From positions 6,712,259-6,776,258 of the forward strand of contig OX442320.1 in NCBI GenBank assembly GCA_949358305.1: 64,000 nucleotides of DNA. The letters run 5' to 3'. Positions 1 through 11,150 of this stretch are shown here, in pieces. Position 1 is the first letter of the stretch. The number at the start of each line of letters is the position of its first letter. The notes below the pieces were generated by a model. That model was given only the letters and a program-made list of their open reading frames with translations, was not told the DNA's origin and made no database searches. This DNA is from Strigamia acuminata. Taxonomy: Eukaryota > Arthropoda > Chilopoda > Geophilomorpha > Linotaeniidae. Position numbers and translations under genes: made by a program.

Positions 1-2490
1 AACGTCCCTGATTTTTACCTTGGTCCCCCCTGTGCCTTCGATAGTTTTCTACCTTAAAACAAATGGTACTAACACGTGTCTGTCTGCAGCACACCTGCCG
101 TGTTTCTCCGCACGCATCAGCCAAAAAAAGTTTATAAAATCTAAAAATAAAAAAATATAATATAAATATAAATTGTAGGAAGAGTGAACACGTGTTGGGA
201 ATGACACTTTTCTTGCGAGCTCCATTAGAAAAAGCCGATACTTATACCTACGTCGAGTTGGACATTTCAAACTGGCGAGTACATGTCGAATCAATTTGGT
301 TGTAAAGCGGCGCAACTGCGATTGTTTAATATCTTTTATTTTCTCGTATTTAAGTGTACTCGAGTTGATAATTAGCATGGTCGTTTGGCGAAACCCTTTT
401 GCCCCGAGGTACTAATCGCGATCAGCATAACAATTTGCGACGGAGGCACAATTTATCAGAAAAGTGATTAAATTGAACGTAATTAAATTTTCTTTTGCAG
501 AAATGAGCGTCAACTAATTCCAATTACGTTTCCTTGTCTGCGTTTCTTTCAATCAAACGCCTATTAGCTCGACGATAAGCCCGAGCTTCTGAAAAATGTC
601 ATTCCAATACAATTGCCTCGCTCTTCGCATTGTCATTTCAAAATTAAACAAAAAAAAAATAAAAAAAAAATCTGCTTGTCAAGATAATTACATCAAGTAT
701 CCAAAGGGTTGACGTTTGGCGTTAATTAAGTCTTAGATTGGCCGATTAAAAAAAAAATTATATATTAATGATATTGTCAATAAATATCTTCGATGTTGTG
801 CAATTTGCATAGGAAATTGCTTGTTTTTGGATGCGTGTGTGACATTAATTAATGAGTAAACAAACACGACAGTTTAAGTACGTTTTAAACTGTTAAATTG
901 AGAGGAAAATTCTGAGTTTTGCAATGGAATAATCGTGTTTAACTCGTTAGTAGCAATTAAGTGGTGCGAATAAAAGTTTTTTCGGGCCTCTTTAATGTTG
1001 GTCGTGGTCCTCGTGGATGTGTAATGATATATTTGACAGGCGTTTTCGGGCTGAGGATAAGACGCGCCTTGGCCGAGTGAATCGTGAGTAAGTTTCCGCA
1101 GCTTTTTCAGGGCTGAGTGACAGCTTAAGGAAAGGGAAAAGGAGTCGACTCGTGGTGTGACAAGAAAGAAACTTGGGACACACGTGAGTACAAAAGAAAA
1201 CCTTCATACAACAGACGCGCGTGACACTTGGAACCATGAAAATTGACATTATTCCTCCTCACACGTTTTATCTCACAAAACTTGGCCAGTTTTTCTCGCT
1301 TTTTATCTCGTCCGAAGTTGGATTTCTTTTTTTAGCTTAAAAAATAAAAAAAATAAAATAAAAAATTTAAAAAAATATTTTTTTTTTATTGAAAATAATA
1401 TAAAAATAATAAATAATAAATTTTTAGTTACTCGATCCGTGGCTGGTGTGTGTGGAAATAAATAAATAAATAAATCGATTGTATTTTCCAAATTGTAATC
1501 GATCAAAACGCAATTTCTGACACTGAAGAGTAACGGAGGGGAATGGAAGAGCTTGTCTCGCTCTCTATCAGAATATTATATCAAAAATTCTGCGCGACAA
1601 CATGACAAGTCATATTTGGTCGATCGATTCGCCCACTAGCAGTGTCACAGGAAAAGAAAATGTCGAGCACAATCTGGTGGCGCTATCTATTTGAACGAGT
1701 CAACATTCGCGGATTACACACGACGCTCCACAAATCTTGCATCTACTGCTCTCTCTTGCCCATCATATTTCCTGCAAACATTACGTTACCGTCAACAAAT
1801 TCTCTCCAACCGAATAAATTTACCGCTTTTTTTCCTTCCCATTGTCGGAAAATGTTTAATGCTCGTCACTTGTTTGGATTTTCCTCCACGCGTGAAATTT
1901 ATTGCGATTTTCGTCTTTTAAGGATAAAAGAAAACAAAATAAATAAACCAAATGATAAAAATGATAAATGTTAGTTTTCTATTTTTTTTATCCGTGTAAA
2001 TGTAAAACAACAAATTACATGTGCGACTTGTACAAATAAAAGTAAAATTTCTATGGAAAATACTACGAAAAAATAAATTAAAAAATTCATCGCATGCTGT
2101 GCAAAGAAGCCGCCCGCAGTTTACCGAAGCGGTGCTTTTAATTGAAAATTCAAAGATAAACTCGAGTGATTTGGTAGCGCTTCAAGCGTACGCCAAAAAA
2201 AAACAAAAAAAAAACGAACAAAACTTTTCCTTTTATTTCATCACACATTTATTTGCCCAACTGTTTAAACGCTCCGTTTATCTATAATCACAAACGTATT
2301 TACCATTCTCCTTGCATACAAATTACTCACGTTTTTATCCTCCTTCAAGCATTTAAAAATAAACATTTTTCTTTTTCTTTAACAGAACCAATTTCATTTA
2401 ATCTAAAAAAATGACAAAAAATAAATATTTTTAAAAAGATCATAATAACAACCATTATACAAATTCTATACATTTTAATAACATTCAAAT
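1..2490. other. AT-rich non-coding stretch, 3' side of the mir-184 hairpin
   Basis: I see no gene here. It holds many A and T runs, an AAATA-type microsatellite at about 1455-1475, and scattered short open frames whose composition (Phe, Lys, Ile, Asn rich) is what translated A/T runs give. As mir-184 is on the minus strand just beyond, the 3' part of its primary transcript should run into this stretch, but I cannot point to a defined end. Confidence 0.6.
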
Positions 2491-2560
2491 CATTTCAAGT
2501 TGTGCAGCGAAGCCCTACGTTGGGTTTAGCCGCTTTACTGGTCGGTTGCTTTACCCACAA

Positions 2561-2582
2561 GCCCTTATCAGTTCTCCGTCCA
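2561..2582 (-). ncRNA. miR-184-3p: mature miR-184-3p (guide strand)
   Basis: All 22 positions match the conserved miR-184 guide as I know it, from the first base of TGGACGGAGA to the final AAGGGC. The seed (positions 2-8) is GGACGGA. An exact 22-nt match inside a proper hairpin leaves little room for chance. Confidence 0.97.
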
Positions 2583-2597
2583 GTTCTCCCGAACAGA

Positions 2598-2618
2598 CCG
2601 GACAGACGAATGATAAGG
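2598..2618 (-). ncRNA. miR-184-5p: predicted miR-184-5p (star strand)
   Basis: This is the opposite arm of the hairpin, starting CCTTATCATT as in other arthropod miR-184 star strands. It then diverges, as star arms usually do. Exact ends are inferred from pairing with the guide, with a 3' overhang of about 2 nt. Confidence 0.85.
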
Positions 2619-2640
2619 AAACGTGGAAAACGATCACCAA

Positions 2641-3900
2641 AGTTGAGTATTTTCCCCTCCCCCGGTCCCTTCTTCACCCACACCACCGCTGTCTCTTGTC
2701 TTTCATTTTTCTCTTCTCCTTTGATACTACACGTCCTTGTCAGCAGGGAAGCAACCAATGAAGAGGACTCGGAAATGATCTTTCTTACACTCCTCTAACA
2801 ACCCAGCAAGACGCCAATGCTAGAAAAAGAAAGAAAAAAGAAGAAGAAGACAATCGCAGCGTCGCCATTCTCATAGAAATGACGCAAATTAATGAAAACC
2901 AATGGATCCACGAGCGCCATTAGGAAGACGCTGCAAGAAACGTCATGGTTGCCGCCCAATTTTATTCCACGCTGAAATTGACAGCATCTGGAAAGAGAAA
3001 AACAACAAAGACAAGTTTTAATATTAATAACAATAAAAATATAGAAACAATAATAGAATTAAGTTTTTATTTTTATTTTAGGGCGCATTAAATTGAAATG
3101 TGCGCGCGAAAAACAAGACGAGGCCGACAATTGATACGTGTTCGTGTTCAACTGCCAATCACATGCGAACACCGACTGCCAACTCACTGCTTATTGAGCA
3201 AATGGCGTGGCCAAATGCCAAACCAACGGGATTCGCTTCGTCTAATCAATTCCACCAAGGGCATTGGCGAACGTATATATCCATACATACATGCGTACAC
3301 ATATATTTATTATAAATTCCCCCTTATACCTATGTTTTTTCAATTTTATTTCAAATTGAATAGGGATTTTACGATTCAAGTCCATGAGTTTTATGCTTTG
3401 TCGGTTTAATATAATTTTTTTTTCTTCTTCTTCTTGTGTATGTCGAATAAAATGAGAAATCTAAGATGGTATAAAATTGAATTAGTAGTGGAATAAATCC
3501 CACAATCTACGTCGATATGATTTTCCCATCAGCTCAACTGTGGGTTGTAAAAATCGTATCGACCAAACCGTTACATACGTGTCTTAGAAATTAATTTCCC
3601 TTCATTATGTTTTTGGAAACAAAAAAAAATAAAAAAAGCTTTAAGCGGTTTCCGCCATTAAAAAACAACTTAATTTTCTGTAAAAATCAATATCTGCTAT
3701 ATTAAAAGATTATATTTGCACATTGACGCACTTCCAAAGCGAAAAAATGCATTAAAAAAACAGCTAGAAAGTAATTACACCGCTAGGGTAAACGTTTGTA
3801 TTTCCCAGTGCCTTTTTCGAGCATAAAACTACTTAACGAATCCTAACGAGATTTTACAAACAAAATAGAAAAATTCACTCTCGACGTACGGTAACCCGTA
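2641..3900. other. non-coding, immediate 5' side of mir-184
   Basis: No gene was recognised. A purine-rich piece (AAGAAGAAGA) lies near 2825-2850 and a CpG-bearing piece at 3090-3290 before AT-rich DNA resumes. Being just upstream of the minus-strand hairpin, it should lie inside the primary transcript or hold its proximal promoter, but I see no decisive promoter motif. Confidence 0.5.
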
Positions 3901-3909
3901 CGATATTAG

Positions 3910-4382
3910 AAAGTTTGCGAGATGCATTTTTCCCTTACAGTTAAAGACTATATGGTATAAAAATAGTGTAAGGGAAAAATGATAAATTAAGCTTTTGCGG
4001 GCTGCACTTTTCCCTTATTCACTACACTATTTCAGCCAACTACTGACAGTTAGTAATTTTGGGCCTAAAAATTCAATTTGGAGGCGTAAATGTGCACATT
4101 TATGCATAAAATTCCATTATTATGCCTATAAAGTATGGTTTTGAGCCTCACTTATCATTCAATCTACGTACCTATGACTGTGATGTGTTTGATCGAGACA
4201 ACAAAATATTCGCCATTTGCAATGGGCGGAGCTAACAATATAGTGTTCTCAATTCTGATTGGCTGCGCTATATTTTAATTTAGTGTTGAAAACGATACAC
4301 TAAAGATTTTTCCCTTACAATATGGCACTAAAATAGTGTATCGTGGAGCAAAATAAGGGAAAAATGCATCCCGCAAACTCTA
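3910..4382. mobile_element. foldback-like MITE with nested copies of its terminal motif
   Basis: The left end reads AGTTTGCGAGATGCATTTTT then CCCTTA, and the right end is its inverted copy (AGTTTGCGGG on the other strand). A second same-orientation copy of the left motif (TTTTGCGGGCTGCAC then TTTTCCCTTA) lies at about 3993, and further CCCTTAC...AATAGTGTA modules lie inside both arms. The middle holds an AT-rich self-complementary piece around 4085-4140. No open frame is present, so it is non-autonomous. The target duplication is not clear, so the superfamily is unassigned. Confidence 0.75.
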
Positions 4383-5669
4383 TTTAGACGTTGCACGCAG
4401 GGCAAAACAACTAATGCGATTGCAAGGAGGCATTTTGATTTCATACCGATTCAAGCGACACTCCAAAATGTTTTCTAAAACAAACTCTTTACAACCTATC
4501 ACGCACTTCCAATGTTAAATTAAAAATTTTATTTTTCTTATCGCAGACAAAAATGGAGTTGAGTGGTTGCATACATGCACTTAAGCACGAAAAAGCATTA
4601 GATGCACGTTGCTTTCATCACCAACATCTACCAACACCATCTTATTGATTAAGCTCCCACTGTATTCTGTGCTCTAAAAAGCAGCCTGCAGTCGAATCGT
4701 CGTTGAAAAAACAGCATCCGGGACCAAAATCCACCTCTAGAATAACATTTTCTTTTCTTTGCTTATGTCAATACTTAAAGAAGAGAAAATCAAACTTGCC
4801 AATGCTGAATCAATAGAGAAAATAAATTCAAAATGATTCAACACGATGGGCAATCAAAGAGTTGAGAGACCCCCTTCGATCCATTAAACGTTGAAACGTG
4901 TATTGTCAAGTGGATTTAGATCTTTCTTTGCCTCTCCCCAGTGATTAAGGAGGGCACGCTGAAGGCTTTACACGATTCTGTGCTCCTGCTGGCCCCAGAG
5001 GCGCTCGCACTTCTCTTCAGTCCACCATCACAAATTGACCTGTAATGGCTCGTTACAAGAGCCATTTTTTTTGTCTTACTGTATTTTCTCCATTTTTCCT
5101 ATTCCTTTTTTTTGCCCCCTTTCACCAGACCCTTGAAGGAAAGTCATTTTCCTGATTGGATTCGACAGACAACTTGTGCAATTATGTGATTTATCTTGCA
5201 GACGAGACGTTGTATATATTAAACAAGGGTGAAATGTCCAATATATTGGAGAAAAAATATATATACACTACGGCCAAATCAGTTAATTGCAATCTGCAAT
5301 CATTCTTCCACTAATATGGGCTTATTGGAGAGAAAAACAACAACAAATTCAATAGGTGCATTCAAACTTCTTGAGTTTGCGGCTTTTACGTTCCTACAAA
5401 CAGAATGGACACCAAAAACAACCGCAAACCAAAATCTTTTGGTTTTTGTCTTCCATTTCTAGAACCGAAGTGAACTATGTGGAAAGCCAGAGTCCATTTC
5501 TCAACTCATTCTATTTAGAGTTGATGTAGTTTTTGGAAACGCTAAATAAAAGCAACCGTATTTATTCGTATCCAATAATGGCTAATACCCTTTTCGCACC
5601 AGAAAGTTCAAATCTAGTTCTGGTTCTTGGTGCAAACGCATCTAGCCCAAAATTAAAATTTTTTTAAAC
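4383..5669. other. non-coding stretch with one strong hairpin followed by T8
   Basis: No protein gene is visible. At 5044-5066 AATGGCTC pairs with GAGCCATT over a 7-nt loop and is followed directly by a run of T. The roughly 120 bases before it (4930-5040) are less AT-rich than the surroundings. A short imperfect repeat of CGCACCAG/GGTGC type lies at 5595-5635. See findings for the small-RNA possibility. Confidence 0.45.
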
Positions 5670-5770
5670 TATACTCAAAACCACCCCAACATTGATCTAT
5701 TTCAGCCGGTTTACGCCTAACTGTGTACTATGTTCGACTATTCGGAAAAGTAGTTCTGTGTCAATTCCGT
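5670..5770 (+). mobile_element. truncated copy of the TATACTCAAAACCACC MITE family
   Basis: It starts TATACTCAAAACCACC and then follows the left half of the complete element at 40471-40684, including the internal piece GGAAAAGTAGTTCTGT. The right terminal repeat is missing, so this is a 5' fragment. Confidence 0.8.
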
Positions 5771-5879
5771 ACGAGCTGGTAAAATCTCTTTGCGTATTAT
5801 TCAGAGAATTTAAACGCGTTAGTCAAACGTCAAATTATCTGGCACGTTGATAAGGGATAAATTTCCTTTTGGTGCGAAC

Positions 5880-6330
5880 TCTAACGACAGTCATTTCATT
5901 AGACGTAGCGGAAACGAGTGACTCGTGTCAGTGTTCGCGCACACCCGGAAAAGTCTAGTCCTCGGTAATGGCGACGGCAGAGCTTGGCTCGACGCTAACT
6001 TAGTCCTCCTGGTGGTGATGAAAAGGAGCTAGAGATAAACGGGTTTCACTAACCCGTTTTCTAACTCACCCCTTTCTGCTGTGCATGTATTCAAGTTCAG
6101 ATAGCGAGCCGTGGAAGCCACCGCTGATAAGTGCGCGAATTATAGCATTACACGCGCGATAAACGCCAGGATAAGGTTTCCACCCCGGACCGCGTCTCTG
6201 TGCCACGCCCTCGGTCCAAGGAAGTCGATCACGTGACAATCGTATCTGCAGTCACCAGATCCGCTCAATTCTCCATTTGTTTCCAAACTCGGCTTCTGCT
6301 TTGCCTTCCTGTCGCCTCTTCCGTCAGCAT
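5880..6330. other. less AT-rich CpG-containing island
   Basis: The base composition shifts clearly towards G+C with many CpG dinucleotides. A perfect 9-bp stem (AAACGGGTT/AACCCGTTT, 5-nt loop) sits at 6037-6059. Open frames here have no recognisable domain. On position it could be a distal promoter or enhancer for the minus-strand mir-184 transcript; this is inference. Confidence 0.35.
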
Positions 6331-6634
6331 AACTTTCATTTCCGTTTACTTCTCGAATAATTTTAACAAATGAAACGAAAAAAGAAGAAAATAATGACAA
6401 CGAGATAGATGGATAATCGGATATAAGGTTTCGTCTTAACAGCCTATTTAAATGTGAAACTTGAAACTATTTGCATTTAATAATTTATTATTTCCATTTT
6501 TCACGTTCCATCTCGTTAAATTGATTGACAAAACGTAAATCCAATTACATTTACGTGCATTTTCTATGCCGAATTTATGGTCCTTGGGGTCCTTCTCACA
6601 ACCCTTTTTGGGGTTCAATGAACGTAACATTGGT

Positions 6635-6734
6635 ATTGGCCACTATTTAGAATAAAAGCCGCCCTCGATTTGCAGTAGCGGCTCAAAATGGCAGTTTTGA
6701 ATAAAAGCCGCGGCGCTTAATTGAATAAATACGG
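6635..6734. mobile_element. fragment of a CCGTA-ended MITE (right end)
   Basis: It contains AATAAAAGCCGC twice and ends GCGCTTAATTGAATAAATACGG followed by TA. That matches the layout of the CCGTA-ended elements at 9737 and 45514, which have TA at each border. The left end is not evident, so it is probably truncated. Confidence 0.6.
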
Positions 6735-7000
6735 TAATCATTTTGATGTGAATGAATGTATTTAAATCGGTGTCGCCTGTACGCGTAACAATACGCCATC
6801 TATGGACGAAATTTAGCAATTTAAATCGAATTATAAGCCGAATTACGCGTAAAGGATCGACCGTTGCTCGGAACGGTCCGTGCGCGTAGCAATATTTTTA
6901 ACTTTGTAAATAATTTTTTTCTTGGCGTATATGTATTTATATTTATTTTAAATGAAGAGATAATAAGTGTATTTTGTAGATGTTTTAAGATCAAACATTT

Positions 7001-7031
7001 TGGGGCCCCGCAATACCTAAATCCGGCCCGG
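7001..7031. mobile_element. solo hAT-like terminal fragment
   Basis: GGGGCCCC followed by TAAATCCGGCCCGG is the reversed form of the common hAT non-autonomous end CAGGGCCGGATTTAGG. Only the end is present. A similar solo end lies at 47391-47440. Confidence 0.5.
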
Positions 7032-7161
7032 TCTTCGTTAAAACTTGCATCAGTGAAATCATTAAAACATGTTGACCACTGCAAAATTCAGGATGTTTTT
7101 TCCCTGTGTCTTTTTTTTCCATCTCCTTTTCTGTCCCCATGCTTCAATGAACTTATTGAAC

Positions 7162-7228
7162 CAAAAAAAAAAAAAAAAAAAAAAAATACAAAACAAAAAA
7201 AAAAAAAAATACAAGACAAAAAAAAAAA
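7162..7228. repeat. long interrupted poly-A tract
   Basis: Three A runs are separated by TACAAAAC and TACAAGAC. It could be a simple repeat or the decayed tail of a retroposed sequence; no source gene is recognisable upstream. The Lys-rich and Phe-rich frames crossing it are artefacts. Confidence 0.8.
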
Positions 7229-7235
7229 TGTTTGA

Positions 7236-8010
7236 AAGTGCAGTTGTTGTCCCCTGCGACTCAAACACATCTTGTTCAATGTTCATGTCCATGTCGGTAG
7301 AACAAAAGACAAAACATATTTTCCAGCCAGGACTCATTGGCTTCCCACCTCCCTTTGGGAGACAAAAAAAAAGATGGAATAGCATCGAATACTTAATTTT
7401 TTTTTTATTATAATTCTAAAAAAAAATGAGCAATGTGGTTGTGAATCAATCCAATTACTCAGACCGTCAGCACCACCTTTTCGTATCGATTGCTCTTTTC
7501 ACTCTTGATTACGTGGACAAGCATGCACCAATCACGAGTCATACACTTTAGTCGGGTCACTCCCACATTCTACCCTGCAGGAGCAGGACGAGTTGGATTT
7601 TCAACTCTGCCACTGACATCTAAAACATTCTATTGCTGAAACCGGCCAAGGATGAAAGGGAAAAAAACGAGAGCGAGCAAACTGAGCATGCGTTGCACGA
7701 ACAGCATAAACCCTGCAGCCAACAGAGGGGGGTTCCAACAAGATCCAGGAAATGATCTCGATTATTCATATTTATCTTGACACGTTACGGTATAATTACG
7801 AGATGAGAACATCGACTTCTCTCGTTAACACACGCATTATTTTATAATTATAAATTTTACCTAATTGCTAATGTTTAGAATAAATGGAAACGAGTCGTTT
7901 ACTCACTTAGAACGTGTTGGTTGAAACACTGCACCAAGTTCTATGTTCAATTTGTGGAATAAACGTGTTCATTTAGATTTGAAACCATGTTCCACGACAC
8001 CCGCCATGTT
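7236..8010. other. non-coding stretch
   Basis: No gene or element was recognised. It contains a short CpG-bearing section at about 7450-7740. Confidence 0.5.
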
Positions 8011-8011
8011 T

Positions 8012-8310
8012 TAGAGCAAAATTGCAAATTTTTAAGGCAAAATTGCACATTTTTAGGGCAAAATTGCATATTTTTAGGGGAAAATTACTATTTTTAGGGC
8101 AAAATTACTATTTTTTTGTGCAAAAATGTAATATTAGATGCAAAAGTGTAATTTCTAGGTGCAAAACTGCAATTTTTAGAGCAAAATTGCAAATTTTTAA
8201 GGCAAAGTTACTATTTTTTTGTGCAATAATGTAATATTAGATGCAAAAATGCAATTTCAAGGTGCAAAAATGCACTTTATTTGCAATAATGCACATCCTA
8301 AGTGCAGTTG
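8012..8310. repeat. tandem array of degenerate ~20-bp units (GGCAAAATTGCA-TTTTTA)
   Basis: Repeats of the form GGCAAAATTGCANATTTTTA decay into GTGCAAAAATG-type units. There is a higher-order pattern. The block from AGAGCAAAATTGCAAATTTT at 8013 recurs at about 8178, and TGTGCAA(A/T)AATGTAATATTAG occurs at about 8117 and 8220. A 70-residue frame with FRAKL repeats is only the translation of the array. Confidence 0.9.
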
Positions 8311-9736
8311 TACACCTGGTCTACACCGAACGCAACCTCCCACGTGATTAATCTCATTTTAGTCTAAAATTGCACAAAAATACCCATTGTCTAATGAATT
8401 TTCCTTTTAAAAATAGCCCGCCATCAATCTATCCACAAGTCTAAAAATAAAGCATAACCAATTTGAATATTTCTACCTTAAAGATAAATAATTTACACTT
8501 GAAAACTATTTTTAAACCCCAAATTATTTATCTTTAAAGCCGAACCTATTCAAAGCCTTACAAATCGACATTTAACTCCCCTCTGAATCCTCGCCAAAGA
8601 ACTAAACATTCAAAATCATCTCTCCAAATCCAATCTAAACGATTTTTAAAAAACGACAACTTCTTAGAAATAAAATATAAACCCATTTCTATATAATATG
8701 CATTTCAAGTCATGATAGTTCGCCTGGGAAAGAGATCAAGCCGGAACGAGGGGAGGAAACGGGACAGCACCCAAAAAAGTGCCACCAAACCACTTGAATG
8801 AATGAACGAACGAACGAACAAACGAACGAATGAATGAATAGATCCGTTGATGCAACCAACCATCTTTTAAAAATAGATTATTTCCCCCCATCACCCCTTT
8901 CAATTCTTCCCCAGACCCAAATATCCATAAAATCCAACATATTTTTCCATATTGCCGTAATTAAACTTCCATTCATTCGTCTACACACGCAAAACAAAAA
9001 ATCAATGGCGGAAAAAGAAGAAAAAAAAAATATTAATAAAAAGGAATGTTGAATAGATGAAAGATTCTCCCTTTTCGGAAGACATTTTCTTGAAAAAGCA
9101 CAAAGACACGGCTGATGACTTGCATCATTGCCACTCGCACGCAACAAACACACCAAGACCAACTTGGTAATGACTTCTTTTCAATTTTAAAGAAAGGAAG
9201 GAAAAATTTTCTCCTTTTATAATCATCATCCACTTTTTTTCTTCTTCCTTTCACCGAAAAAGGTAAAGAAGCCGCCTTGGATTCACCAGGGGCTTCATTA
9301 AGCATTACATTGGGTTTCCACAAAGTAAAAATTCCTTTTTGGAGGGAAAGAAATGGACTTGGTGCTTAGGGGGTTGGTTTGAGTCCAGATGCTATTGGCA
9401 GGTCTTTATTATCCATCTAGTACGTCACTAACACATGTCTCTTTTTCAGTTTCCCTCTCAGACTTCCAATTAAACACGCATCAAGCGATGGAGAGTACGA
9501 AACTACGAACACTAACAATCGGATACTGCCCGTTTAATTAATGGAAGGCAATGCTCACATTTTTCGTCAAAGTTTTTACCGCAAATAATTGCGCACCCGT
9601 GTACTATTTATTATTATTATTATTATTTTACTAGCTGTACCCGACCACCCGTTGCTGTGGCTCCGTCTGGTTAAATGGTAAAGAAAGAAAAGAGAAAGCG
9701 CACGTTTCTAGTATGTATGAAAGACAAACGAGAATA
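8311..9736. other. non-coding stretch with mixed tetranucleotide repeat
   Basis: A GAAT/GAAC tetranucleotide tract covers about 8795-8840. The rest is AT-rich DNA without a recognisable gene. An ATT-type run lies at about 9608-9628. Confidence 0.55.
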
Positions 9737-10083
9737 CCGTACTGCCTTGAACAATGGCCCGGGCGTTTAATTTTTTTTCGACTCGCCCGCCAGGCGCTTA
9801 TTCAAAACCAGGCGATTATTTAAGCCAGGCCTCTATCCAAAAAAAAAGTTGCTGACTCCGAACGTTTCGTTTGTTGAGGTTTCGTCCGTCGAAGTTTCCT
9901 CCAAAAGGCTACTAAAAACCGTTTTTAAAAACAGTTTTTAAATATTTTCCGGTTAACCCGGTGTTTAAACACGCCGGCGTTTATTTGAGGCAGGCGCTTA
10001 TTGGTTTTTCGGCTGGCGGTTGCCAGGCGCTTAATCAAGAGCCGGCGCTTAATTGCGCCCGGCCATTGTTCAAGGCAGTACGG
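9737..10083. mobile_element. 347-bp MITE with CCGTACTGCCTTGAACAATG ends
   Basis: The two ends are perfect inverted copies for at least 23 bases (CCGTACTGCCTTGAACAATG then GCC) and stay similar further in. TA stands at both borders (9735-9736 and 10084-10085), the target duplication of Tc1/mariner-type elements. The inside holds several copies of AGGCGCTTA and its complement and no open frame. It is non-autonomous, superfamily assigned only from the TA duplication. Confidence 0.88.
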
Positions 10084-10399
10084 TATTTAAAATAAAGAAA
10101 AATTATACATACATAAATTGGTGTCGAATTACTGGCATCAATCGGTTGATACATCCAGGAAAACCTAAAAACAAGAAGAAAAAATTGTTTAGTTAAAGAT
10201 TTATTGGTGGTTGCATATCTAAACGGAAGGGCTGTTGACTGCAGATAAAATTAAAACAAAGTTCGCAAAAAAAAAAAAATAATCATTTTTTTTTCTTTTT
10301 CGCCTCATTCTATGGCGATGAATCAAATTTTGATCTTTATCAAATGAATCACCATCTCGTTAACCGAAATTTGAATGATTTCAGCATTAAAATCAAGAC

Positions 10400-11150
10400 C
10401 ACGTTCCGTTAAAAGACGCTGCAAGCAAACTCTAACCATAGCAACCATTTTGTTTCACTTGCAGAAATTTTTCCATAACCAAAAGAATTAAGATCTAAGT
10501 GGACAACTAACTCGCTGCAAAGATATAAATTGCGTCTAAAAGTGGCACAAGGAAACGGCGAGCACTTTGAGCTCGCTTTAGAGAAAGATTTAAGCAAGGA
10601 ATTAAGCGTTATCGTTTTCGGCTAAAGCTCATTTGCCCCGTAATGGCCGCTAAAATGCGAAGCACTAAACAGACAAGGCCTAACAAGATTTGCAACGAGA
10701 CAAGAGCGGCCCCGGGTTAAACACATCCATATCTCGAAAACAAAAAATCCGACTCCTCCGCCATCATCGAATGATAATGATCAATTAGAATTTAATTTGA
10801 GCAAAAATAAACGCCTTTTCCATCGCCGGCGCACAAGAAACCTGATGATCGCAACACCTCATCCGTCGATCGAGTTGGCAGCTCGAGTAGTTGCAATGCA
10901 AGGCGAACCTTTATTAGATCAGGCCAATTTGACATTTCACACAGCCAATTAGTGGCCCATCCTGCATCTCGAATCCGATCCACTTCACCCGCTTTTCCTT
11001 CTCGTCTTGTGACGGGCGTTGCTTTAATTAATTTAAGACCCCCGCTCATACAGTGCCAAGATACCAGCCATGTTCCATTGGGAGAAGAAAGATGCACGCT
11101 CGCTGCATCAATCCTTGGACCCGGGGTTCAACGAACTCAAAAACCATCCG
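10400..11150. other. less AT-rich island
   Basis: G+C and CpG are raised relative to the flanks. Frames on both strands (about 60 and 100 residues) have no domain, signal peptide or repeat that I know. It may be a conserved regulatory element; a comparison with related genomes would decide. Confidence 0.3.

Larger units (their letters stand above)
2541..2640 (-). ncRNA. mir-184: microRNA precursor hairpin mir-184
   Basis: This is the hairpin precursor of miR-184, a microRNA conserved across Bilateria. Read on the minus strand, the 5' arm contains CCTTATCATT and the 3' arm contains the guide with seed GGACGGA. The blocks CCTTATCA and TGATAAGG pair perfectly, GTCC pairs with GGAC near the loop, and CCAC pairs with GTGG below the duplex, so the stem continues past the mature duplex as Drosha processing needs. 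The terminal loop is about 15 nt (2583-2597). In animals the precursor is cut by Drosha/Pasha and Dicer, and the guide loads into Argonaute to repress target mRNAs; in Drosophila miR-184 acts in oogenesis and early patterning, in mammals in cornea and lens. Two open frames crossing the hairpin have no domain and are discounted. Precursor ends are approximate. Confidence 0.97.

Noticed and set aside
6037..6059. Terminator-like hairpin (AAACGGGTT/AACCCGTTT)
   Set aside because: Intrinsic termination is a bacterial mechanism and the window is clearly animal; kept only as a structural note.
7100..7228. Possible SINE or processed pseudogene ending in poly-A
   Set aside because: No A/B box, no tRNA-like head, no source mRNA recognised and no target duplication visible.
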